64,000 bases of DNA. Origin: Synechococcus sp. CCY 9618 (GTDB taxonomy: Bacteria > Cyanobacteriota > Cyanobacteriia > PCC-6307 > Cyanobiaceae). How positions within the stretch are numbered: the stretch's first letter is position 1; each line of letters starts with the position of its first letter. The position numbers and the translations under genes are program-made. The notes under the pieces were generated by a model that saw only the letters and a list, made by a program, of their open reading frames with translations, made no database searches and had not been told where the DNA came from. Location: contig NZ_JAFKRG010000011.1 in assembly GCF_019038415.1 (NCBI RefSeq), forward strand, positions 1 to 64,000, written 5' to 3'. Shown here piece after piece: positions 8,060 through 15,144 of the stretch.

Positions 8060-8509
8060 CTAATACGAGTGTGCTTCAGTTTCAACGATATTGCTTTGAC
8101 GACGTTCCAACTCGTCCAGGCGGGCTTCTAGTGCTTCAGCCTGCCTTACCCGTAGGCCATGCTCCAGAAGCCTTAGCTGGTGAGCAAGGGCTACCGAGCA
8201 TGCGTTTACCCGTACATTAGGTGGTGTCTCATCATCGTCGATGATTCGAGCTAGGCAGTTCACAGAGGCGTGGGCGAGCGCATGTGTCCGTGTAGCAGTG
8301 TCCTCAAACTGTGTGCGCTGATGTTGATGGACCTCAGTTCTGAATTGGTGACATCTCGTACGCCATGCCAAAAGAGTCGAGCCAGATATCCCGAGTACTT
8401 CCTGAATCTTTTTGGTACTCATACCATCGGCAACCATCCTTGCTGCCTCCCTTTGCTTGGGGGTCAGCTTTTTGATGGCTTCAAGTGAGATTCTTCCTCG
8501 GCCAGCCAT
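8060..8509 (-). CDS. HTH protein resembling phage terminase small subunits
   Basis: A 149-residue protein. Residues about 12-50 form a helix-turn-helix of the small-terminase/phBC6A51 type (LTPKQREAARMVADGMSTKK then VLGISGSTLLAWR). Residues about 80-115 have the pattern ALAHASVNCLARIIDD, then PPNVRVNACSVAL, which is common in phage small terminases and related orphan HTH proteins. The C-terminus is a predicted coiled coil (EALEARLDELERRQ). A role in DNA recognition is well supported; packaging function is not, because no large terminase is nearby. Satellite phages often carry an orphan small terminase to redirect helper packaging, which makes its presence in this island notable. Confidence 0.6.
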   Translation of the reverse strand: MAGRGRISLEAIKKLTPKQREAARMVADGMSTKKIQEVLGISGSTLLAWRTRCHQFRTEVHQHQRTQFEDTATRTHALAHASVNCLARIIDDDETPPNVRVNACSVALAHQLRLLEHGLRVRQAEALEARLDELERRQSNIVETEAHSY

Positions 8510-8619
8510 GGTTTTAGAATAAGCTTACAACGGTGCTTGCTGCGAAGACAGTTTCTTACTGCTGGTCTCGAGATTCAAGCATTTGGATGATTGCGCCAGT
8601 ATTTGTAATGACTCTCAGG

Positions 8620-8676
8620 CAATTAACCATAAGCATCACACGGTTTCACTGGGTGGTTATGGATGCGGCGTTAGGC
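8620..8676 (-). other. Weak attC-like site D
   Basis: On the minus strand GCCTAAC (perfect RYYYAAC) stands 50 bases before GTTAATT (one mismatch to GTTRRRY). Arms share GCATC, but the remaining pairing is poor and the site is short. It sits upstream of the terminase-like gene, where an attC of a lost cassette could lie. Recorded as a possibility only. Confidence 0.25.
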
Positions 8677-8755
8677 CTTGATACGGACTGTGAAACCCCG
8701 ACCGTAGCGACACCAGACCCAATCGTCAGCCTAATATCGTGGTGAGACTATACAT

Positions 8756-9346
8756 CTATTCACCCTCAATAGCAGCCAGAACTTCCGCTTCAGTAGCACT
8801 GAGGTACTCACCCAGGCTTCCAAGTGACTTGTGGCCGGTGAGCTTCTGGACCACATGAAGTGGCACACCACGACCCACAGCGGCTTGGGCCAGGGATCGG
8901 CGGAAGGAATGGGTAGAAACTCCCTCGAAGCCCAGTCGGGCGCAGGTAAGGCGCAGTGCCTTGTCGGCGGCCTGCCGGGTTTGGGGTGTGGTGGTGGATC
9001 CAGCGGCAGGGAAGAGAGCCTCACCAGGGGCAGGGGCGTGACCGTGCTCCGCTTCCCAAAAGGATCGGTAGGCGATCAGGGCATCGCGCAGGGAGGGAAC
9101 GATCGGCACCTGCCGGGTCCGCTTGGTCTTGGTGGTGGCGGCCCGGTAGGTAAGGCAGCCGTTCACGTCGGCCCAGCGCAAGGCAAGGGCTTCGCTGATC
9201 CGGGCAGCGGTCCAACGCTGGACAGCCCACAGGCAGGCGTAGCGGGGCGAGGGCGCCGCTGCAAGCAATTGATCCATCTGTGCATTGGTGAGGGCGGCGG
9301 CCTTGCCGTTGCGGTCGATTTTCACTGGGCGGCGCCTGAACTGCAC
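8756..9346 (-). CDS. Short tyrosine recombinase (site-specific integrase)
   Basis: A 196-residue recombinase consisting almost entirely of the catalytic domain. The active-site set is complete: Arg49 in AARISEAL, Lys in the TKTKRTRQVP beta-hairpin, His146-x-x-Arg149 in THSFRRS, His172 in LTGHKSLG and the nucleophile Tyr181 in GEYLS. It lacks the N-terminal core-binding/SAM-like domain of full integrases (300 or more residues) and lacks the extra helix typical of integron integrases, so it is not a standard IntI. Such short recombinases are known in cyanobacteria. It lies at the point where minus-strand attC sites on its left give way to plus-strand ones on its right, with direct repeats upstream of its start. 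Confidence 0.85.
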   Translation of the reverse strand: MQFRRRPVKIDRNGKAAALTNAQMDQLLAAAPSPRYACLWAVQRWTAARISEALALRWADVNGCLTYRAATTKTKRTRQVPIVPSLRDALIAYRSFWEAEHGHAPAPGEALFPAAGSTTTPQTRQAADKALRLTCARLGFEGVSTHSFRRSLAQAAVGRGVPLHVVQKLTGHKSLGSLGEYLSATEAEVLAAIEGE

Positions 9347-9481
9347 TCATCGTAGTTGCTCTTTTGTGAAGAGAGCAACCATCTATGCAGGGCAATGGGT
9401 CGGCAGGAATCGGGGCCATGAGGTGGCACCTGCGTCCTTATTGAGAATGGCGGTGGCGGTCGTCTCTGCCAGCAGCCTGTG

Positions 9482-9538
9482 CCATCACTGACGCCAAGCC
9501 CTAACCGTCACTGCCGGGAGTACGCGCCGTCACTGACG
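9482..9538. repeat. Three 12-bp direct repeats upstream of the recombinase
   Basis: CCATCACTGACG (9482), CCGTCACTGCCG (9505) and CCGTCACTGACG (9527) repeat with starts 23 and 22 bases apart, two helical turns of DNA, so the copies face the same side. They lie between the divergent recombinase and AlbA genes. The layout fits protein-binding sites, such as arm-type sites of a recombinase or operators for it. Confidence 0.5.
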
Positions 9539-9549
9539 GGCTGCTTCCC

Positions 9550-9670
9550 AACTAACCGCAGCGGCGCCGTGCTTCCAGGGAGTCGGAAGGAATGTTCCGA
9601 AGTTCAATCCAGGTCCAGCTGGGAGCGAGGTGGATAGCGGGTCTGCCGAAGCACTGTTCGCCGGTTAATG
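9550..9670 (+). other. attC-like inverted repeat E
   Basis: An outer pair CTAACCG / CGGTTA and an inner pair GTGCTTC / GAAGCAC form an imperfect inverted repeat of about 120 bp. The outer boxes carry the AAC and GTT triplets of attC cores but miss other consensus bases. It directly follows the three 12-bp repeats and precedes the AlbA gene, so it could be a decayed attC or the primary attachment site of the right-hand array. Confidence 0.3.
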
Positions 9671-9732
9671 CGATAATCCTTAATTCTGCCCACCCACTTC
9701 ATGCTCTCATCAAACTTTCAATCTGAATTCCA

Positions 9733-10887
9733 ATGGATGAAGAATTTCTAATTAGTCTCCTTTACGAAGAAGAGGGAGCCACCCTTGACTTCAAGAGGGA
9801 GCAGTATCGGTTTGCAAATGCGACCAACGAAGACAAGTCAGAGCTGCTTAAGGATATCCTTGGATTCGCCAATGCATGGAGAAGGGCGGATGCATATGTT
9901 CTTGTGGGAGTTGAAGAGGTCCGAGGAGGAAAGAGCATTGTGCATGGCGTTGCTAGCCAGCTTGACGACCATGCGCTGCAACAATTTGTTAACTCCCTAA
10001 CGAATCGTCCCATCCAGTTTCACTACAGGGCAGCTGTCTTAGAACAAAAGGAAATAGGAGTAATTCATATTGAAAAACAGGATCGACCAATCTTTCTCAA
10101 AAGGGATTATGGGAAGCTAGAGAAAGTCAAAGTCTATGTACGAAGAGGTAGCTCGACGAATCCAACAATGCCAGCTGATCCTGACGAAATATTCAGAATG
10201 GGCTTGAGTTCCGAAGACAAGGCTCCAACGCTTGTTGCTCAGTTTGCTGACATAAAGACCCAGAATCTGCTAGGGCAAAGCCTCGTTGTTAGTTCAAGGC
10301 TATGCGAATTGCCGCAAGAGCACCAGATACCGCAACTGCCAGATCCGCCTATAGGTCAATTTGGCTTCAGACCTGTAACCCCCTATAGGACCAATAGCGA
10401 ATACTATCGTCAATTGGCTAAGCATATATACATACATGAGCTATATCGCCCCGTGGCATTAGCGCTAATTAATTCAGGTCGCTACGTAGCTCGCAATGTC
10501 AGGGTCGAGCTGGAGATTGCAGAAAGCACCAATATTGATGCTCTTGAAGAATGCGAAATTCCCTCAAGACCTAAGAAACAGACTTCTGGCCCAGACTTAT
10601 CTGGATTTATGCCCAGAAGAACCGGAAGGCCCGGAGACCTCATTATCAATCGACTATCTGGCAAGATTAAGGTAGAGGTTATGTGTGGTGACGTACAGCC
10701 TGGTCGACGGATTTATAGTGACCAATTTTTCTTAGGCAAGAGGACGGAAGAAAAGAATTTAGTACTTTATAGCATTTACTCCGACGACCTTCCAGAGCCC
10801 ATCAAAGGTCAGCTCGATATCTCTGCAGTTCTTGATCATGCTGTCTACTCATCGTCAGACCTTCTTCACGTTGGCAACCGTTTTTGA
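9733..10887 (+). CDS. AlbA_2 (Schlafen-like) domain protein
   Basis: A 384-residue protein. Residues about 10-130 form an AlbA_2 / Schlafen DNA-binding domain: the hallmark opening EGATLDFKREQYRF, then DILGFANAWRR with AYVLVGVEE, and a later VYVRRGSSTNPT stretch. The remainder is an unassigned beta-rich domain. AlbA_2 proteins are usually taken as nucleic-acid-binding regulators, and several occur in anti-phage loci. The gene is AT-richer than the chromosome and followed by a degenerate attC-like structure, so it is probably cassette cargo. Enzyme activity cannot be claimed. Confidence 0.7.
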   Translation: MDEEFLISLLYEEEGATLDFKREQYRFANATNEDKSELLKDILGFANAWRRADAYVLVGVEEVRGGKSIVHGVASQLDDHALQQFVNSLTNRPIQFHYRAAVLEQKEIGVIHIEKQDRPIFLKRDYGKLEKVKVYVRRGSSTNPTMPADPDEIFRMGLSSEDKAPTLVAQFADIKTQNLLGQSLVVSSRLCELPQEHQIPQLPDPPIGQFGFRPVTPYRTNSEYYRQLAKHIYIHELYRPVALALINSGRYVARNVRVELEIAESTNIDALEECEIPSRPKKQTSGPDLSGFMPRRTGRPGDLIINRLSGKIKVEVMCGDVQPGRRIYSDQFFLGKRTEEKNLVLYSIYSDDLPEPIKGQLDISAVLDHAVYSSSDLLHVGNRF

Positions 10888-10902
10888 TTTTTATCGTGAA
10901 AC

Positions 10903-11003
10903 ATGACTTACCATGCCGCAGAACATCCAGATGCAGAAGACGGGAGCAGGAATCGTTCATTATTGTTATCCGCACTTCCTGCTTCTGATCTAGAGCGTAA
11001 GGC
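10903..11003 (+). other. Degenerate attC-like site F
   Basis: Between the AlbA gene and the EEP nuclease gene lies an inverted repeat AGATGCAGAAG...GCAGGAA / TTCCTGCTTCTGATCT ending in GCGTAAGGC, one base away from the usual GCGTTAGGC. The opposite end shows the matching CTTAC. The next start codon comes 2 bases later, typical cassette spacing. The change of the GTT triplet would be expected to impair recombination. Confidence 0.35.
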
Positions 11004-11005
11004 GT

Positions 11006-11719
11006 ATGCACATCTTGACCTGGAACTGCAATGGTGCCTTACGCAACAAGCTCGATGCATTAGCCACCCTGAATTTTGATATCGCTGTCATACAAGAGTG
11101 CGAAGATCCCGGTCGCTCCATGAGTGCTTCGTATAAATCATGGGCTAAGAACTACCTGTGGGTTGGGAATAACAAGCACAAAGGTCTTGGAGTGTTCGCT
11201 TCTCCCGGAGTAAAGCTTGCCCCTGTAGACCTTGATCGAGGTCAGCTCGAATCGTTTCTTCCGTGCCGGATTCAAGATTGCTTTTTGCTCGTGGCTGCTT
11301 GGACTCGGCAAGCAAACTCACCTACCTTCCAATACATTGGACAGCTTTGGAAGTTCATTCAAGCTCATCGCGACGTAATTTCAACTCAGCAAACGGTGAT
11401 TATCGGAGATCTGAGTAGCAATGTTCGCTGGGATAAATGGGATCGGTGGTGGAACCACACTGATGTAGTCAGAGAACTCTCGGAAATTGGCCTGGAGAGT
11501 GTCTATCACCGCAGCCGCGGAATTCCGCAGGGTTCAGAGCCGGAGCCAACATTCTTTTTGCAGCGAAATCCCGCTAAGGCTTATCACATCGATTACGCCT
11601 TCGCGCCCGTTTCGTGGCTAGGTGACTGCTCAGCTTGGGTCGGGGAGTCTGACAAGTGGTTGCAATGGAGCGATCATATGCCTCTCTTGGTTCAAGTGAA
11701 TCAGCCTGATGACGCCTAA
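11006..11719 (+). CDS. Endonuclease/exonuclease/phosphatase family protein, cassette gene
   Basis: A 237-residue EEP-fold hydrolase. It has the metal-site segments LTWNCNGALRNK at the N-terminus, VIQECED near residue 28, and SDHMPLLV near residue 225, which supplies the catalytic Asp-His. The usual central GDFN motif is changed to GDLSSN, keeping the Asp and a nearby Asn. Relatives are DNases, AP endonucleases or phosphodiesterases. The stop codon TAA is part of the first attC box (GCCTAAC), a frequent arrangement in integron cassettes, and the ATG lies just after the preceding attC-like end. Substrate unknown; nuclease activity in defence is plausible. Confidence 0.75.
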   Translation: MHILTWNCNGALRNKLDALATLNFDIAVIQECEDPGRSMSASYKSWAKNYLWVGNNKHKGLGVFASPGVKLAPVDLDRGQLESFLPCRIQDCFLLVAAWTRQANSPTFQYIGQLWKFIQAHRDVISTQQTVIIGDLSSNVRWDKWDRWWNHTDVVRELSEIGLESVYHRSRGIPQGSEPEPTFFLQRNPAKAYHIDYAFAPVSWLGDCSAWVGESDKWLQWSDHMPLLVQVNQPDDA

Positions 11720-11840
11720 CCCCTCCCTCAAACGGAGCGCCAACAGCAGGCTAACAGACCTGGTCTAGCGGTACGCGGTATATTGTTGCCAAATCGGGCC
11801 GGCGTCCTGACTTAGTCGACCGCTAATTCGAACGTTGGAC
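11714..11840 (+). other. Integron attC site G
   Basis: Plus-strand site from GCCTAAC (perfect RYYYAAC) to GTTGGAC (perfect GTTRRRY), 127 bp. The opening GCCTAACCCCTCCCTCAA resembles attC sites of many environmental cassettes. Inner arms include GGAGCGCC pairing with GGCGTCC with one bulge. The stop codon of the EEP gene is inside the first box. Confidence 0.65.
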
Positions 11841-11898
11841 ACCCGCAAGTCAGATAGCGCAACAAACTGAGGCAAACCAATGGTCGGCGAGGTAGTAG

Positions 11899-13659
11899 AT
11901 GCACGCTCATGACAGATTCCTGCCGGAATGGTTCAACCGCATCCGATCGCGACAAATCACCCTGCCAAGGTTTCAGCGGTTTGTGGCTTGGGGCCACGGT
12001 GAGGTCTCCGGACTGTTGACCACGGTCCTTCGCGGCCTGCCCTCGGGGGCGACGCTCATCTTGGAGGTAGGCGACAAGGAGAAGTTCACGAGCCGGACTA
12101 TGGTCGATGCGCCAGAGTCTGGCGAGAAGGTGACAGAGCAACTTTTGGATGGCCAGCAGCGGCTCACAGCCCTGTGGCGCAGTCTCCATGACAAGTACCC
12201 AGAACGCACATACCTCATCGGCTTCGAGGAGGACCCCGGCAATGCTGGGGCCAAGCTGCCCTATGTATATGGCCAGGCCCGCTGGTGCATGAATGGAAGC
12301 CGATATCCAATGTGGGTAGACGACGCGAAGGAGTGCTGGAATCGCGGCTTCATTCCGATCACCCTTCTTCGGCCTGAGGACATCCTTCCCGAAATCCGCC
12401 AATGGATCTCAGCAGCCCTGGCTGGCGACAATGACAAGAAGGATGCCCTGCTGGACGAGATTATCGCGCTGCGCGATCGGGTGAAAGCATTCAACCTGCC
12501 CTATCTAGCGCTACCGGCTACGACGCCCAAAGAAGTAGCACTGGACGTGTTCATCAAGATGAACACTAGCTCGGTGCACCTGTCGACTTACGACATCGTG
12601 GTGGCCTTGGTCGAGGAAGAGACCGGCAAGTCCCTGCACGACCATGTGGATGCGCTGAATCTGGCCGCGCCTAGGGCGGCGGCCTATGCCGATCTGCCTA
12701 GCCTGGTGTTAGACGTTGTGGCTTTGCGCCAAGATCGTATTCCTAGCCAGGCCGGTTATAGGGGGATCGACTATACCCGGATGCTCAGCGAGTGGGACAC
12801 TGTCGTCAAGAGCATCAAGGGAATGGTGGGCTTCCTCGAAGACGAGAGCGTCTTCGATGCCCAGCGCCTGCCGAGCTATACAGCTATCCCCATCATCGCG
12901 GCTCTATGGGAGCACCTGCCGAAACAGCCTGACGAGCTAGGCAACGCTCGGCACCTTCTCCGCAAGTTCCTCTGGCGGGCCTTTTTGACCTCTCGTTACG
13001 AGCAGTCTTCGACGACCAACGCCTTGCAAGACTACCGGGGTCTCCGAAGGGTCCTGTGCGACGGTTCAGCAGAGGGTATGGTGCCAATCCTGAACCAGGA
13101 CTCCTATCCGCTACCCACCTACGAGATAGTACTCCAGGCCGACTGGCCCAAGCGTAAGACAATCCTTGGACGCGGACTCCTGGCGTTGCAGATTAAATGT
13201 GGTGCTGAAGACTTGGCCGATGGTGCTAGGGCCACGGTGGCAAGCATTACCTCCAAGGAACACCCTCGGGAGTATCACCACCTCTTCCCGGTTTCGCTGC
13301 TGGAAGACGCTAAGATTCCGGACGAGCAAGTCTTCCGGACGCTCAACTGTGCCCTTGTTACTTGGCGGACGAACCGCACGATCTCGAACAAGAACCCCAT
13401 TGCCTATCTGAAGGAGCGCGCAGACAACAGCGCACTTGGGGAAGAAGAACTACAGCGGCGTCTGAGGACCCACCTCATCCCTTTCGCTCAATTGGCTGTA
13501 GGCTACGAGGGGATGTCCAATGATGATCGTCGGGTGCAGGTAATGTATGACTACGCGGCGTTTCTATCCGCGAGGGCTTTAATCCTGGCCAAGGCGGGGC
13601 AACTTGCATGTGAGGGTAAGTCTCTAGAGTTGAGTCAGCTACTTGCCGATGCGAATTGA
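11899..13659 (+). CDS. GmrSD-like DUF262 restriction protein, cassette gene
   Basis: A 586-residue single-chain protein with the layout of GmrS-GmrD type IV restriction enzymes. The N-terminal DUF262 domain shows SRQITLPRFQRFVAW and LLDGQQRLTALW (residues about 83-93), the ParB-like NTP-using site. A helical middle follows, with DVFIKMNTSSVHLSTYDI, another DUF262 signature. The C-terminal nuclease part has the HH-x-FP motif EYHHLFPVSLL and then NRTISNKNP, the DUF1524/HNH-type pattern. Known relatives cut DNA carrying modified, often glucosylated, cytosines. GAGG lies six bases before the ATG. Flanked by attC sites G and H, so it appears to be one large cassette. Confidence 0.8.
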   Translation: MHAHDRFLPEWFNRIRSRQITLPRFQRFVAWGHGEVSGLLTTVLRGLPSGATLILEVGDKEKFTSRTMVDAPESGEKVTEQLLDGQQRLTALWRSLHDKYPERTYLIGFEEDPGNAGAKLPYVYGQARWCMNGSRYPMWVDDAKECWNRGFIPITLLRPEDILPEIRQWISAALAGDNDKKDALLDEIIALRDRVKAFNLPYLALPATTPKEVALDVFIKMNTSSVHLSTYDIVVALVEEETGKSLHDHVDALNLAAPRAAAYADLPSLVLDVVALRQDRIPSQAGYRGIDYTRMLSEWDTVVKSIKGMVGFLEDESVFDAQRLPSYTAIPIIAALWEHLPKQPDELGNARHLLRKFLWRAFLTSRYEQSSTTNALQDYRGLRRVLCDGSAEGMVPILNQDSYPLPTYEIVLQADWPKRKTILGRGLLALQIKCGAEDLADGARATVASITSKEHPREYHHLFPVSLLEDAKIPDEQVFRTLNCALVTWRTNRTISNKNPIAYLKERADNSALGEEELQRRLRTHLIPFAQLAVGYEGMSNDDRRVQVMYDYAAFLSARALILAKAGQLACEGKSLELSQLLADAN

Positions 13660-13695
13660 CACCTGCCATGGTCTGACCCTTGTCCAGCCACGGCG

Positions 13696-13781
13696 TCCCA
13701 ACATCAAGATCCAGCGGCCAGTGGCTGTGACTTCTCAAGCTCGCATGGGATTTCTGCCCGCCGCTGATCTTGGGGTTGTGT
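13696..13781 (+). other. Integron attC site H
   Basis: Plus-strand site of 86 bp. Arms ATCAAGATCCAGCGGC and GCCGCTGATCTT pair with one extrahelical base, as in functional attC sites. Outer boxes TCCCAAC and GTTGTGT keep AAC and GTT. It shares AACATCAAGATC and CTGCCCGCCGCTG with attC site A, which lies on the other strand 8.6 kb away. It follows the DUF262 gene by 36 bases. Confidence 0.65.
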
Positions 13782-13799
13782 CCTTGGAGTGAGCTGACA

Positions 13800-14630
13800 G
13801 TGTTTTCTCCTGGCCACGTCTACAACAGAGTGAAGGACATCCACCTTGATTACGGTGGGCAAAGGCAAGGGGGAATGGCGACACCCGCCGATCATCCTCT
13901 TATTTTCCTGTTCACTGGTTCATCCGGGGAGTCCCACGGCTACCACGACGAGTTCAGAGATGACGGAACCTTCTGGTACACGGGTGAAGGTCAGTTCGGG
14001 GATATGAAATTCGAGAGGGCCAATCGCGCTCTTCGTGACCACGCTTCAAAAGGAAAGGCAGTGCATGTCTTTGAGGCTGCCGGTCCTGGGCTGGCACGGT
14101 ACTTAGGCGAGATGGAGTACCTGGGTCACCACCTCGAGGAACGACCAGACACTAATGGAGACCTACGCCAGGCAATCGTGTTTGAGCTGGGCCTTGTTGG
14201 CGAGTCGTCAATGGGAGACGGCGCTACTGAATCGCCAATTCACCTGAAAGAGCTGCGTAGGAAGTCTCTAGCAGAGCTGAAAGAACTAGCCATCCGTGGT
14301 AACCCAGGGACAGCAAGTTCGAAGACTAGGCGCCAGACTGTCAGGATTCGCTCCGAGGCTGTTCGAGAGTATGTCCTCCGACGTGCTAACGGCACTTGCG
14401 AAGGCTGCGGTTATCCAGCGCCCTTTTTCAACAAGAAGGGTGCACCCTATCTGGAGCCCCATCACACAACGCGTGTTGCTGACGGGGGGCCTGATCATCC
14501 AAGTCATGTAATTGCACTGTGTCCCACATGTCACCGAAGAGTCCACCATGGAAAAGATGGCGACGAGTTAAATCAGGCTCTTAAGAACTGGTTGCAGGAA
14601 CATGATCCAGAGACATCACTCAGGTTGTAG
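13800..14630 (+). CDS. McrA-like type IV restriction HNH endonuclease
   Basis: A 276-residue protein. Residues about 1-125 resemble the SRA/YDG-like recognition domain of ScoMcrA-type enzymes (GHVYNRVKDIHLDYGGQRQGG, LIFLFTGSSG, and FWYTGEGQFGDMKF). The C-terminal HNH module has CEGCGYPAPF, EPHHTTRVADGG and ALCPTCHRRVHHG with both zinc CxxC pairs. Such proteins bind modified DNA bases and cut nearby. GTG 13800 is chosen as start because GGAG sits about 11 bases before it and the upstream ATG at 13770 lies inside attC site H. No attC is recognisable after its stop, so the right end of the array may be truncated here. Confidence 0.75.
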   Translation: MFSPGHVYNRVKDIHLDYGGQRQGGMATPADHPLIFLFTGSSGESHGYHDEFRDDGTFWYTGEGQFGDMKFERANRALRDHASKGKAVHVFEAAGPGLARYLGEMEYLGHHLEERPDTNGDLRQAIVFELGLVGESSMGDGATESPIHLKELRRKSLAELKELAIRGNPGTASSKTRRQTVRIRSEAVREYVLRRANGTCEGCGYPAPFFNKKGAPYLEPHHTTRVADGGPDHPSHVIALCPTCHRRVHHGKDGDELNQALKNWLQEHDPETSLRL

Positions 14631-15144
14631 CGGACTCCCGCAGAACTGAGCGAGTCTTTGGCAAGCAACTGCCCGGTGCCATCGCCCAGGCCGACGACGT
14701 CGTGAAGGTCGAGGGACAGCTCAACAATATGAATCTGGCGACCCACAAGCGGGGGGGGGGGCAGACCGATCAGACGACGGCGGCGGGCTCCACGATCGGC
14801 GGCGAACACGACCCCCAGCAGGACTGGCAGCGGGTCAGGGATAGCAGGGGTGGGCTCCAGCCTCAGTCGGGCTGGCGGGGCGATTGCAGTATTACCGGTG
14901 CCGGTAAGGTGCCGAGGCGATCCGGTCCGGCCGGCTCGATCAGTGGCAGCACTCGATACCTTCTCTGTCAGGTGGCCAGGGCTCCAACGGCAGACCTTTC
15001 GCGGGGTTCCACTGGGTGCAGTCGGGCTGGGCCAGCCGGCAGGCCTTCTCATCTGCTGGGATCCGGGTGGGGTCAGCACCAGCACCGGAGCACCGGACCA
15101 AACGGTACGACTAACTCATAAATGCGATCTCGACAATTCCCTCG
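14631..15144. other. 514-bp GC-rich stretch with no supportable gene
   Basis: Contains an uninterrupted run of 11 G (14751-14761). Open frames exist on both strands but read as random arginine/proline/serine-rich translations. Composition is much richer in GC than the AT-rich CoiA-like gene to the right, suggesting a junction between pieces of different origin. Confidence 0.5.

Noticed and set aside
14751-14761. Run of 11 G as a possible phase-variation tract
   Set aside because: It lies in a stretch with no supportable gene or promoter, so no switching effect can be proposed.
15111-15120. GACTAACTC (reverse GAGTTAGTC) after the CoiA-like gene as an attC end
   Set aside because: No inverted-repeat arms and no second core box between it and the gene stop.
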